Below are positions 24,885 through 33,696 of a DNA stretch of 64,000 nucleotides, piece after piece. A program made the translations under genes and the position numbers. Numbering within the stretch: the first letter of the stretch is position 1; every line of letters begins with the position of its first letter. The notes beneath the pieces were generated by a model that saw only the letters and a list, made by a program, of their open reading frames with translations, did no database searches and was not told where the DNA came from. The DNA comes from Gorillibacterium timonense (lineage in GTDB: Bacteria > Bacillota > Bacilli > Paenibacillales > NBRC-103111), in contig NZ_LN881723.1 in the NCBI RefSeq assembly GCF_001457415.1, forward strand, positions 715,246 to 779,245, given 5' to 3'.

Positions 24885-25583
24885 TTACAGGTACCCTTTT
24901 TCCTTCAAACTTACAAAAGTTCGATCACCCAGCACGATATGGTCCAGTACATCGATTCCGATGATGTCTCCCGCCTCTTTCAGCCGGTCCGTCAGCTCGA
25001 TGTCTTCTGGACTCGGTGTGGGATCTCCGCTCGGATGATTATGTACGCAGATGATGGAGGCGCTGCTCCGCTTGATGGCGGCAAGGAAAACTTCACGCGG
25101 ATGCACGATGGATGCGTTCAAGCTTCCCATGGAAAGCGTCTCTCGGGCGATGACACGGTTTTTGGTGTTGAGAAACAGACAGACAAAATGCTCCTTCTGC
25201 AGATACCTCATGTCTTCCATCAGAAAATCCGCCACGTCCTTAGGCGACCGGATGATGATCTCATCGCGGATCGAGGTGCGGGCTAAGCGTTTGCCAAGCT
25301 CGATGCCCGCTTTAATTTGGACGGCTTTGGCCGGACCGATGCCTTTGATCGTTGTCAGTTGCTCGATGCTCATCTCCACCAGGCTGCCGAGAGAACCGGA
25401 CTCCTTGAGGATTCTGCCGGCTAAGCCGACCGCCGTTTCACGAGCGGTGCCGGTTCTCAGCAGAATGGCGAGCAGCTCGGCATTGCTGAGCGAATCGGGT
25501 CCAAGGTCCAGCATCTTCTCACGCGGCTGTTCGTCAGGCGGAGCCTCGCGAAGCGTAGTATGCTTGGCAGAAAGGTTGTCCAT
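24885..25583 (-). CDS. radC: RadC/UPF0758 family JAB-type metalloprotein
   Basis: 232 residues. N-terminal helix-hairpin-helix part (LTTIKGIGPAKAVQIKAGIE) and a C-terminal MPN/JAB domain with the metal-binding HNHPSGDPTPSPED. The historical DNA-repair role of RadC is doubtful and the biochemical function is open. The start at 25583 (MDNLSAK) has AGAGG upstream; a frame 16 codons longer does not. Located between mreB and maf as in B. subtilis. Confidence 0.92.
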   Translation of the reverse strand: MDNLSAKHTTLREAPPDEQPREKMLDLGPDSLSNAELLAILLRTGTARETAVGLAGRILKESGSLGSLVEMSIEQLTTIKGIGPAKAVQIKAGIELGKRLARTSIRDEIIIRSPKDVADFLMEDMRYLQKEHFVCLFLNTKNRVIARETLSMGSLNASIVHPREVFLAAIKRSSASIICVHNHPSGDPTPSPEDIELTDRLKEAGDIIGIDVLDHIVLGDRTFVSLKEKGYL

Positions 25584-25868
25584 GAAAGCCCTCTTTCCGT
25601 GTGAGCTGGCAGACCAACAACGTGAAAACATCTACTTATTATAGCATGATATGGGAAGGTTACAAATCCCAAAATCGTCCAGACCGCGACAATGCAAATC
25701 AAGCGTCAAACAGCACATTTCCGCGGGCAAAGCCTGCTGTGAAATGCCTCTGGACCGGATATACCCTTCCTCTCCCGTCCACACTAAAGAAGCGGAGCCA
25801 GGAGCCGTCTGTCTATGCTCCGCCCTCCGCCTCATCGAAAGTCCGTCGAACAAGGAAGGAGCCCGTTC

Positions 25869-26741
25869 ATGAAAGCTGATGCTCGGACATTCGCAAAAGA
25901 AAGCCATTGGGTCTATATCCGGGAAGTCCTCATCGTCCTCCTCTCCTCGCTGCTGCTCGCAGCCGGGCTTGAACTCTTCCTCATTCCCCATCAGCTGTTG
26001 TCCGGAGGAGTCGCCGGTCTCGCTTCGATCATCGGTTATTTAACGAATTGGAATATTTCCGCCCTCTATTTTGTCTTGAACATCCCACTCGTCGTTTGGG
26101 GATGGAGAGCGGTTGGCCGCCGATACATCATCCTCAGCCTCGTGTCTATCCTATCCACAACCTGGTTTATGGAGCTCATCCCCGCTTATTCGTTGACGAA
26201 GTACCCTCTGCTTGGCGCGGTCTTCGGTGGGATCGTCACGGCGGTGGGCATCGGATTTTCCCTTCGCGCGGGCGGTTCCACCGGGGGCTTCGACATCATC
26301 GGCTCGGTGGTGACCCGCAGGCGCGATTTCCCGATGGGAACGGTCATGCTCTTGCTAAACGGAGTCGTCATTCTCATTCTCGGGTTTTATAAAAATTGGG
26401 ATCTGGCTTTGTTCTCGATGCTGTCCACATATGTGAAAGGCAAGTTCGTTGACCTGATTCACGTCCGGCACATCAAGATGACCTGCTTCATCATCACGAA
26501 GAAAAAGGATCACATGCTCAACTGCCTACGCAAGCTTCCTCACGGGATCACCTGTATGGAAACCGTAGGCGGCTACAGCGAGGAGAGCAATTATATGTTC
26601 ATGACGGTCACCACCCGGTACGAGGTGGCGGAACTGAAACGGCAGGTACTGAGCATCGATCCGGCCGCTTTCATCAACATGGTGGAATCGACCGCAATCG
26701 TCGGCCGTTTCGTGCGTCCCAAGAAGGAAGGGGATTTATAA
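25869..26741 (+). CDS. YitT family membrane protein
   Basis: 290 residues: about five membrane segments in an N-terminal DUF161 region (LELFLIPHQLLSGGVAGLAS, GSTGGFDIIGSVVTRR, the family hallmarks) and a C-terminal cytoplasmic DUF2179 domain (about 215-285, CFIITKKKDHMLNCLRKLPH and GGYSEESNYMFMTVTTRYE). Function is not established; proposed roles include transport. The start at 25869 has GGAG 7 nt upstream; an in-frame ATG at 25815 does not. Transcribed away from radC, facing an aldo/keto reductase gene. Confidence 0.88.
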   Translation: MKADARTFAKESHWVYIREVLIVLLSSLLLAAGLELFLIPHQLLSGGVAGLASIIGYLTNWNISALYFVLNIPLVVWGWRAVGRRYIILSLVSILSTTWFMELIPAYSLTKYPLLGAVFGGIVTAVGIGFSLRAGGSTGGFDIIGSVVTRRRDFPMGTVMLLLNGVVILILGFYKNWDLALFSMLSTYVKGKFVDLIHVRHIKMTCFIITKKKDHMLNCLRKLPHGITCMETVGGYSEESNYMFMTVTTRYEVAELKRQVLSIDPAAFINMVESTAIVGRFVRPKKEGDL

Positions 26742-26771
26742 TTCGTGGTTGGGTTGGCCGCGTCAAGATAA

Positions 26772-26817
26772 AGAAGAAGACCGTTCCTTGGTCAACGACC
26801 AGAGGAACAGCCTTCTT
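26772..26817. terminator. Bidirectional terminator between yitT and aldo/keto reductase
   Basis: Hairpin with GTTCCTTGGTC paired to GACCAGAGGAAC (one bulge) extended by AAGAAG/CTTCTT arms, between convergent genes. Confidence 0.7.
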
Positions 26818-26842
26818 AGCGGATAGCGTATGGGGATTCCTG

Positions 26843-27784
26843 TTACTCCTTGAAAATGGCGTCGATCGCAGCGATTTCAGCCGCGGTCAGCTTGATATCC
26901 AGCGCCTTCAGGTTGCTGGCGATCTGCTCCGGCCGCTTCGCGCCGGGGATGAGCGCGTCAATGGCATCGCGGGTAAGGTACCAGGCAAGTACGACATGGG
27001 CAACTTCATAGCCTTTGGCTGCAGCGATGTCGCGCAGCTTGTCCACTTTCTCCAAGTTACGCAGATAAGCGTCACCAGTGAATAGCGGGTTATTCCCGCG
27101 GATGTCACCTGCTCCAAACACGGTATCCCGCTTGTATTTGCCGCTCAGCAAGCCGGAAGCGAGCGGGAAATAAGGGATGAAGGAAATGGTATGTTGATGC
27201 GCATAAGGAAGAAGCTCCTGTTCGGCTTGGCGTCTCAGCAGATTGTACTCCGATTGCAGAACGTCTACATAGCCATCCTTATTCGCTTCGCGCAATTGCT
27301 CCAGAGAGAAGTTGGATACGCCGATCGCACGAATCTTACCGGCGTCCTTCAGACGTTTGAGCGCTCCGACCGCTTCGTCCTTGGGGGTTTCCTTGTCCGG
27401 AAAATGGATGTAATACAAGTCGATGTAATCGGTTTGCAGACGTTTCAGGCTGTCATGGACCGAAGCCTCCAGAAAGGCCGGAGAGTTGTCGAAAACGACC
27501 TGGCCGTCCACAAATTTATGAGCGCCCTTCGTGGCAATGACGACTTCGCTCCGCTTGCCATTCTCCTTCAACACTTCTCCAATCAATTCTTCCGAGCGTT
27601 CCGGACCGTATATAAATGCGGTGTCGATAAAATTGATTCCATTCTCCAATGCGGAGCGTACAACGCCTTTCCCCGTTTCGTCGTTCAGATTGGGGAACAG
27701 ATTATGTCCGCCAACGGCATTGGCACCAAGGCCAATTGGAGTCACATTCAATTCCGTACGTCCAAGCTTTATTTTTTCAGCCAT
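26843..27784 (-). CDS. Aldo/keto reductase
   Basis: 313 residues, NADPH-dependent oxidoreductase TIM barrel. Tetrad residues visible: Asp and Tyr in [17 protein letters not shown], Lys in [10 protein letters not shown], His in [11 protein letters not shown]. Signature [15 protein letters not shown] and the NADP-binding end [10 protein letters not shown]. It resembles the IolS/YhdN type of Bacillus; the substrate is unknown. Start 27784 has AAGGAG 8 nt upstream. No operon partner; it looks like an accessory gene between radC/yitT and maf. Confidence 0.9.
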   Translation of the reverse strand: MAEKIKLGRTELNVTPIGLGANAVGGHNLFPNLNDETGKGVVRSALENGINFIDTAFIYGPERSEELIGEVLKENGKRSEVVIATKGAHKFVDGQVVFDNSPAFLEASVHDSLKRLQTDYIDLYYIHFPDKETPKDEAVGALKRLKDAGKIRAIGVSNFSLEQLREANKDGYVDVLQSEYNLLRRQAEQELLPYAHQHTISFIPYFPLASGLLSGKYKRDTVFGAGDIRGNNPLFTGDAYLRNLEKVDKLRDIAAAKGYEVAHVVLAWYLTRDAIDALIPGAKRPEQIASNLKALDIKLTAAEIAAIDAIFKE

Positions 27785-28020
27785 GAGGGTTCATCTCCTT
27801 ATTTTCTGGTAAGTATTCTGATGGCTCTCCCCAATTATACAAAATTGAAAGTGAAAAAGAAAATATATCCCATCCGAATAATCAGAATAACCTCGCCAAA
27901 CCGACTCATATCACCGTTTTCGCCCATATACGGTACCGTTTACCGGCCTTCACGACTTCAATCGATTTACGAAACTATCTTCACCCTTTCACACATCCAA
28001 CCGATGTGCCTCCCCGATGA

Positions 28021-28222
28021 ATTCTAACGGTTGCCACAGCCGCTATTTACTCGATATTTACGGTTTGGAAAATCTAACGGAGATACACGCAGCTAATGTG
28101 GGCCAATCGCGGTATTCACTCCAAAGTGAGCTAAATAGCTGCGTACAGTTCCGTAAGATTTTCAAAAGTGCCTTTTCGAGCTAAATAGCTGCTGCTGATT
28201 CCTTTAGAATTGATTCCGGTCC
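28021..28222. repeat. Four-unit palindromic intergenic element, copy B
   Basis: The 27813-28370 gap contains no gene. Two inverted 50-bp units (TAACGG at 28025 and 28075) face two direct 50-bp units (GAGCTAAATAGCTGC at 28128 and 28178). First-inverted to first-direct landmark distance is 126 bp, the same as in copy A at 15890-16090, although the sequence has diverged. Confidence 0.65.
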
Positions 28223-28247
28223 TTGATGCAGCTCACGATTGCTGTAC

Positions 28248-28283
28248 GAAAAAGAGCCAAGACTTTGATTAAAGTCCTGGCTC
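28248..28283 (-). terminator. Terminator after maf
   Basis: 13-bp hairpin (GAGCCAGGACTTT with AAAGTCTTGGCTC, loop AATC) followed on the minus strand by TTTTT. It lies about 90 bp after the maf stop. Confidence 0.8.
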
Positions 28284-28370
28284 GCGTCATGCCGTACCCG
28301 TGAAACAGCTTCATGAATTCAATCGGCGAATCGGCGAATCATCCCGAAACTGATGCTGACTTGTCAGAGA

Positions 28371-29114
28371 CTATCTCCATATGGAGATACCCAATTTCTG
28401 TAGCATTGGATAGAGCAGATTGAGCGGCAACCCCATAATGCTAAAAAAATCACCTTCAATCTTCTCGATGGAGACAGCCCCGATCCCTTGGACCGCGTAC
28501 GCGCCGGCTTTGTCCATCGGCTCGCCGGTTGCCACGTAAGCGCGGATTTCTCTTTCGCTCATCGGGCGGAACGTCACCTTGCTGAACGAATACCCGGACA
28601 GCACCTCTGCTTGTCCATCAGCTTCCGCCAGTATCCGGTAACTTGCAAGACCGCCGATGGCAAAGGTGGAATCGGCACCCGGAATCGTCTGCACAACCGC
28701 ATTGTCCAAGTGATCGGCATTCAAATGCGTCGCTTTCTCCATTGCCGCCGGATTGCCCGAATAATCGGCATCCACGCAAGCCACTCCGCTGAATACTTCA
28801 TGCGTCCGACCCTGCAGCGCTGTCAGCATCCGAACGGCGTCGTTCTCGTCACGCGGCTTGCCGAGCACGGTTCCATCCACGACCACGATGGTATCAGCGC
28901 CGAGGATGACCCCTGGAGCGGGGACTCCGCATTGAAGTACGGCCAGTGCCTTCCGCATGGCAAGAGCGGCGACGATGCTCGCGGGAGAGAGAGCGGGCTC
29001 CGTCGATTCATCCGCATCGCTGACCCGCACTTCATAAGGCAGACCGAGCATGCGAACCAATTCCTGGCGGCGGGGGGAGGAGGATGCAAGATAAAGCGTC
29101 TTGTTGATGGACAT
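28371..29114 (-). CDS. maf: Maf-family nucleotide pyrophosphatase with inserted segment
   Basis: 247 residues. Family members hydrolyse dTTP/UTP and modified nucleotides (house-cleaning). Signature SSSPRRQELVRMLG, the GADTIVVVDGTVLGKPRDE loop with catalytic Asp, and DKAGAYAVQGIGAVSIEKIEGDF in two pieces. Ordinary Maf is about 190 residues; here about 45 extra residues lie at about 130-185, between SGVACVDADYSG and FSKVTFRPMSEREI. ATG 29114 (MSINKTL) has GGGAGG 6 nt upstream; a frame 21 codons longer would overlap the upstream gene. Confidence 0.9.
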   Translation of the reverse strand: MSINKTLYLASSSPRRQELVRMLGLPYEVRVSDADESTEPALSPASIVAALAMRKALAVLQCGVPAPGVILGADTIVVVDGTVLGKPRDENDAVRMLTALQGRTHEVFSGVACVDADYSGNPAAMEKATHLNADHLDNAVVQTIPGADSTFAIGGLASYRILAEADGQAEVLSGYSFSKVTFRPMSEREIRAYVATGEPMDKAGAYAVQGIGAVSIEKIEGDFFSIMGLPLNLLYPMLQKLGISIWR

Positions 29115-29128
29115 GTCGAGCCTCCCGA

Positions 29129-29371
29129 TTAGAGTTTCCGATAGATGAGAAAAGCGCCCACCATACCGGCTATGCACAGCAGGTTAAGTCGGATCGTTAA
29201 GTTGATATCGTATTTCAGCACTTGGAAATCCGCTTTCGGATGCCAATAAATCTCCGCTGCATTCGTCAAGAAGCCGATGCCTTTCACCGAAGCGAGAAGC
29301 TCCGTCAAAATGAGTCCGGTCATGAGACCGAGGATTAGAAACAGCGTCAAGGTAAGATTCGTCTTCTTCAT
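29129..29371 (-). CDS. DUF4321 small membrane protein
   Basis: 80 residues, two membrane segments (about 5-27 and 60-78) separated by a loop containing AEIYWHPKADFQVLKYDINLT. It matches the DUF4321 family, widespread in Firmicutes next to maf. Function unknown. It is 14 bp upstream of maf and driven by a good sigma-A promoter, so both genes likely share a transcript. Confidence 0.8.
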   Translation of the reverse strand: MKKTNLTLTLFLILGLMTGLILTELLASVKGIGFLTNAAEIYWHPKADFQVLKYDINLTIRLNLLCIAGMVGAFLIYRKL

Positions 29372-29416
29372 GAGTTGGCCCCACCTGATAAGGTATGTAA
29401 ATGTCGATCAAAGTAT

Positions 29417-29445
29417 ATTATACGGACGAATCAAGGTTCTGACAA
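29417..29445 (-). promoter_or_regulatory. Sigma-A promoter of DUF4321-maf
   Basis: Minus strand TTGTCA (29440-29445), 17-nt spacer, TATAAT (29417-29422), 46 bp before the DUF4321 start. Confidence 0.8.
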
Positions 29446-29458
29446 TGAATCGAAAAGG

Positions 29459-29493
29459 AAGAGCCGCACCCGCTTATCGGGGTACGGCTCTTC
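29459..29493 (-). terminator. Terminator after the SPOR protein gene
   Basis: 13-bp hairpin (AAGAGCCGTACCCC with GGGTGCGGCTCTT) followed on the minus strand by CCTTTTCG; 82 bp past the stop. Confidence 0.75.
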
Positions 29494-29574
29494 TTGCAAG
29501 GGATTGAAATTTTGATCCGTTCATGCCTGGCCGAGCTCTTATCGTCCCCATCGGCGACTCATTACCCGCTCAGG

Positions 29575-31320
29575 TTAATTGCTTGCGAGGGTCCCAAGCA
29601 ACTGCTTCTGGGCGAGCAGGCATTGGATGAGGTTGGACTGAGCTTGATTCAGGAGAGAGGCGGAAGGGTTCTTCACGTATGCTTCGAGGGACTTCTCCGC
29701 TGTATTGATGGCGTTGTCCATCTTTTGCAGCAGTGTCTTCACACTTGCAGGCGCTTCTCCCTTGACGGCAGAAGCTTGCTCGGTCCAAGCTTGATGAGCC
29801 TTCTTGATCGAGCTCAGCGACTCCGCGTCCAGAGGGGTAACCGAATCCTCTTCCAGATGGACGAGGGTGATTCCCGCCATGATTTTGGTAAGACGGTTGG
29901 TCTCCTCCAAATAATTTTGCAGTGGGAGGGTATCCCCGCTCCATTCCACGCGGCTTACGGCCGGGAGCTTAAATTCCTTGGCGTACACCTCGAATTGGTT
30001 TGCCTTCAGCTTCTCTTCCAGCGTTCGTGCACTTTCCCGATCGGACGCTATTCCCGCGTACACGAAATAGAAATCCCCCGGCTCCGTGGCAGCCGCATAT
30101 CCGGAATCATCGAGCGCTCCTGCGGCGGCCGCCGCCGCTTCCGCACTGCTAAACTTGCCGTTCTGGAGAAGAACGAAAGCTTGCTCCGGCAAGGTGATAT
30201 TCGCTTCGGCGGTGACGGGAGCCGCTTCTCCCGAACCCGTTGAATCCGCTCCGGCAGCATTGCCATTGTCCCCTTGATTGGATTGAACAATGGAGGTTCC
30301 GCTTCCATCTGTGGGCGTCTTTGTATCCGCAGTCGATGACCCGTTGAAGAGAGTAAGCACGTAGTACCCGAGCATTCCGCCGAGAACGAGCGCACCCAGG
30401 AGCGAGCCGGCGACCTTCAGCCAGCCAAGGCTGCGGCGATTCGTTCTCCTCCCTTCCGGATAGAGCAGCGACTCTTCGATTTCCGGCCCTCGAGAGCCGG
30501 CTTCATACCCGCTATAGATGCTGCCCGAATCGTAACGAGTAGCCGCGCCGCGAGGATTTCGCCGAAGATCGTCCCGGTCTGCCCCACCGTCGTAGTCGTC
30601 GGAATACCGCGCGGTTTCCCAGCGAGACGAAGGGCTCGAATGAGGACGAGTCGCAGACCGTACGGAATGGTCATTCCACTCTTCATAGGGATCGCGGTTT
30701 CGTTCATGACGGGAGCGGTTATCCGACTTCCGAATCAGGCTCTCGATACGGATGGTGTCGTCATGAATCGAATGGTCTCTGGCAGGCCCGTCGCTCTCGT
30801 AGCCGTTACTCCAATCCCGATCGATATTCAACCCGCGCCATTCGTCCTCATAGAGGGGGACGACCTTGTCGCTCCCCCGATCTCCGTAAGTGGAATTGCC
30901 TTTCGACCGATCTCCATGGTCGAAGCCGCTGCCATAGCGGTCCGGCTTACTGCGCCCGGCTTCCCGGCTCCGGGAAGCTTCGTCCGTCCACGCCCATGGC
31001 TCCAACTGCGCGCTCCGTAAGGCCGCTTCTCGTTCGCGGCGCTTGCGCTCCTCCCGTACTTCCGCTTCATCGGGTATTTCCCAGCTTGCATAGGAGGGAG
31101 CATCGCTCCCCTGCATTCCGGTGCGATATCCATTCTCCTGCATTCTCTCGTAGGCACGTTCCGTTTCGCGATCAGAAGCAAGCTCAGGCGCATGCTCCGA
31201 TGCGCGAGCTTCCGTCAGCTTGCCATCCCGGTTCCAGGGCTCCTTGGGAGCAACGGCTCCGGTTTCTTCTTCCTTCAAGCCCGTCCGGTCAAAGCGGTAG
31301 GTAAGTCTCGCCTTGTTCAT
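29575..31320 (-). CDS. SPOR-domain membrane protein, SpoIIB-like by position
   Basis: 581 residues. A very long charged cytoplasmic region (1-298, Arg/Asp/Glu-rich, low complexity, many RDR and DD tracts), one membrane segment (about 299-325), a Ser/Thr/Gly linker, a SPOR domain (about 378-452, QAFVLLQNGKFSSAEAAAAA to YAKEFKLPA) and a helical C-terminal part. SPOR domains bind glycan strands stripped of stem peptides. In B. subtilis SpoIIB, an engulfment protein with a SPOR domain, lies between maf and comC/folC, the same relative position. I therefore infer a SpoIIB-like role; the N-terminal region is not similar to SpoIIB by eye. Confidence 0.75.
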   Translation of the reverse strand: MNKARLTYRFDRTGLKEEETGAVAPKEPWNRDGKLTEARASEHAPELASDRETERAYERMQENGYRTGMQGSDAPSYASWEIPDEAEVREERKRREREAALRSAQLEPWAWTDEASRSREAGRSKPDRYGSGFDHGDRSKGNSTYGDRGSDKVVPLYEDEWRGLNIDRDWSNGYESDGPARDHSIHDDTIRIESLIRKSDNRSRHERNRDPYEEWNDHSVRSATRPHSSPSSRWETARYSDDYDGGADRDDLRRNPRGAATRYDSGSIYSGYEAGSRGPEIEESLLYPEGRRTNRRSLGWLKVAGSLLGALVLGGMLGYYVLTLFNGSSTADTKTPTDGSGTSIVQSNQGDNGNAAGADSTGSGEAAPVTAEANITLPEQAFVLLQNGKFSSAEAAAAAAGALDDSGYAAATEPGDFYFVYAGIASDRESARTLEEKLKANQFEVYAKEFKLPAVSRVEWSGDTLPLQNYLEETNRLTKIMAGITLVHLEEDSVTPLDAESLSSIKKAHQAWTEQASAVKGEAPASVKTLLQKMDNAINTAEKSLEAYVKNPSASLLNQAQSNLIQCLLAQKQLLGTLASN

Positions 31321-31378
31321 CTTTCTCGCTCCCTTGTCTCATATAGGCTCATTATATGAAACAAGCTTGCCGGATATG

Positions 31379-32416
31379 TTAGTCCACGATAAGGGGCTGA
31401 TAGGTTTTCCACTCGCTATTCTTCTTGGTGAGCGAGATCGAATGAATGAGTCCTCCCTTGTCCCCACCAACTAGCAAAAGCGTTCCTCCCTCCAATAGAT
31501 AGGGAGTAGTAAAATCGCTATCCTTGGCAAGCGGAAGGGATCGCCAGGTACGCCCTTGATCCATCGTAGAATAGAGGCTTTCAATACTCTTTTCTCCATA
31601 ACTGACTGCAATCCCATACTTACTCACGAAATCATACCAATACATTTCCTTTGCCAATACTTCCTTGGGGAAAGGGACACTGGGTATGTCTCTCCACGTC
31701 GAACCGCCATCGCTAGTGATACGATAGTCTCCGGATAATATACCATTCGCTGTTTGCGACAATGTCCGCTGGAATCCAAAATTCTTATCAACAAAATTGA
31801 CGAAAAGAAAAGTAGTTTTCTTCGCGATCGCGAGGTTCCAAGTTCTGCCGCCATCCTCCGTCTTGTACACGCCATCCATCGTGTTGCTCCAGCCGATCTC
31901 CAAGGTGGTGAAATCGAGAGAACCGTTAGGGATTTTTTCTGCGACCCGTTTCCAGGTGGTCCCGCCGTCTTCCGTGCTGTACAGGTTGTCATTCATCCGC
32001 AGCCACCCGTGAAGAACATCGTGGAAAAGGATCTGCAGAACCCCCGAGGTCTGCTCCACGTCGCTGAGACTGGCGATCTTCTTCCAATCCCGGCCACCAT
32101 TCAAAGTCTGATAAAGCGAATAAGAGGAATCGATGATCCAAGCCTGCTTCGCGTTCAGGAAAAAATTCCCCATCCATCCCTTTGTGTGGATGTCCTTGGG
32201 AATGATATCGCGAAATGTTTTGCCTTGATCGGAAGATCGAAGCAGGTTCCCCTTCTCATCCTGCCGTATCGCCCAGATGGTGGATGGCCCCTTGCCGATT
32301 AAAGCCAGACTGCTGATGTCGAGAGGCTCCCCCTTCGGTTCCCCCTTCGTGCAGCCTGATATCGACATCACGAAAACAAGTACGATGATGCTCGCCAGAA
32401 CATGAATTCTCTTCAT
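31379..32416 (-). CDS. BNR-repeat beta-propeller lipoprotein 1
   Basis: 345 residues. A lipoprotein signal gives Cys22 (VMSISGC). The remainder is built of sialidase-type BNR/Asp-box repeats (RSSDQGKTF, QTLNGGRDW, STEDGGTTW, KTEDGGRTW, TSDGGSTW, STMDQGRTW), expected to fold as a propeller on the outer membrane face. No catalytic residues of sialidases are evident; the fold also resembles photosystem assembly factor Ycf48-like proteins. The start at 32416 has GGGGGAG 9 nt upstream. Paralogue of the next gene upstream, 67 bp apart, probably one operon. Function unknown. Confidence 0.8.
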   Translation of the reverse strand: MKRIHVLASIIVLVFVMSISGCTKGEPKGEPLDISSLALIGKGPSTIWAIRQDEKGNLLRSSDQGKTFRDIIPKDIHTKGWMGNFFLNAKQAWIIDSSYSLYQTLNGGRDWKKIASLSDVEQTSGVLQILFHDVLHGWLRMNDNLYSTEDGGTTWKRVAEKIPNGSLDFTTLEIGWSNTMDGVYKTEDGGRTWNLAIAKKTTFLFVNFVDKNFGFQRTLSQTANGILSGDYRITSDGGSTWRDIPSVPFPKEVLAKEMYWYDFVSKYGIAVSYGEKSIESLYSTMDQGRTWRSLPLAKDSDFTTPYLLEGGTLLLVGGDKGGLIHSISLTKKNSEWKTYQPLIVD

Positions 32417-32483
32417 CTCGATCCGCTCCCCCTTGCTCGATCCCATTTGGTCTTTTCTCTGAAATGAATGCCGCCGACAAAGG

Positions 32484-33518
32484 TTAATCGACCACAATAG
32501 GCCGGTAAGTTTCCCATTCTCCATTATTCCTGCTTAGAGCAAAAGACTTCACTTCAACCCCCTCCTCTTTCCTATCCAGCAGGAGCAGAGGCCCGTCTTT
32601 CAAAACGATTGGAGTGCCCCATTCTTTATTGGAGCTTAAGGGAAGCGTTCTCCAGGAACGCCCCTGATCATGGGTGTAATAGGCTTCAATCAACCGCCCC
32701 GATTCCTGGTAGTACGCAATCAAATGGTCATCAGCCGCGACGGAAAAGGACAAGGTCGAATGGCAGCCCTCCATACGGGCGGTTGGAACGGAGGAGAGAG
32801 GAGTCCAGGTGATCCCGCCATCGGAGGTGAAGGCCAGTTGTTGGTTCATATCGGGAGCGAATCGTAGGAGCATCCCGTTCTTCTCATCGAAAAACAAAGC
32901 TTGCTCGACCAAGGAATCCGCACGGGTCTTCTTCACCGATTTCCATTGGCGCCCTCCGTCTTCGGTTTTGTAAATTCCGTCAAATCGGGATTGCCAGCCG
33001 ATCATCGGCGATGTGAAGTTAAGCGCATATCCAGCAGGCAGGTCCGGATTGATAAGCGTCCAAGTCATGCCTCCGTCTTCGCTTCGATACAAGCTCGACC
33101 CATTCCGCAGCCACCCGTGCAGGACGTCGCTGAAGACCAGATTCATATCGTCCCGATTCGGGGCGATGAGGAATTCATTGGATTTTTTCCAATTTCGACC
33201 GCCGTTCATCGTCCGATATACCTTTCCCGCTTGGTCCACGATCCAGGCCTGCTTGGCATTCAAGGCAAATAAACTGGAAACACTTACGGATACAAGCCCC
33301 TTCGGCATCACCTTAAAGAAATGCTTACCCTTGTCCGTTGAGCGAAGCAAGCGTCCCTCTTCATCCGCCGCCCAAATGGCGCCCTTCCCCCCTGGATAGA
33401 AGGCGGTAAGCGAAGCGAGAGGCTTCCCGGATAGATTCGATTTCGGAGAGCAGCCCGATAACCCGATTGCCAGTGTGACGATGAGAAAGCCTGCCGTGCG
33501 GCCCAGTCTGCGTTTCAT
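32484..33518 (-). CDS. BNR-repeat beta-propeller lipoprotein 2
   Basis: 344 residues, paralogue of the gene at 31379-32416; shared landmarks include LHGWLR, FDGIYKTEDGGR/MDGVYKTEDGGR and the C-terminal EWxTYxPxxVD. Lipobox LAIGLSGC, Cys23. BNR boxes RSTDKGKHF, RTMNGGRNW, RSEDGGMTW, KTEDGGRQW, TSDGGITW, THDQGRSW. First of the pair; nothing like it is expected between spoIIB and murC, so the pair is an insertion into the conserved order. Ligand unknown. Confidence 0.8.
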   Translation of the reverse strand: MKRRLGRTAGFLIVTLAIGLSGCSPKSNLSGKPLASLTAFYPGGKGAIWAADEEGRLLRSTDKGKHFFKVMPKGLVSVSVSSLFALNAKQAWIVDQAGKVYRTMNGGRNWKKSNEFLIAPNRDDMNLVFSDVLHGWLRNGSSLYRSEDGGMTWTLINPDLPAGYALNFTSPMIGWQSRFDGIYKTEDGGRQWKSVKKTRADSLVEQALFFDEKNGMLLRFAPDMNQQLAFTSDGGITWTPLSSVPTARMEGCHSTLSFSVAADDHLIAYYQESGRLIEAYYTHDQGRSWRTLPLSSNKEWGTPIVLKDGPLLLLDRKEEGVEVKSFALSRNNGEWETYRPIVVD

Positions 33519-33634
33519 GGTCGCAAATTCCTTTTCAATATTTTGGTATCTCTATCCTACCATAATTCCCCTCCAAATCGACAGAGAGCGCAAAATTGGA
33601 ATGATTCGTGACGAACCGTGTCTCTATCCAAAAA

Positions 33635-33674
33635 AAGGATGCTCCTCGCAGCCTTTCGGCTGGAGGGCATCCTT
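33635..33674 (-). terminator. Terminator after murC
   Basis: Stem of about 17 bp (AAGGATGCCCTCCAGCC with GGCTGCGAGGAGCATCCTT, loop GAAA) followed on the minus strand by TTTTTTT. Confidence 0.85.
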
Positions 33675-33696
33675 CTTCTCGACATGCATAGCTCGG

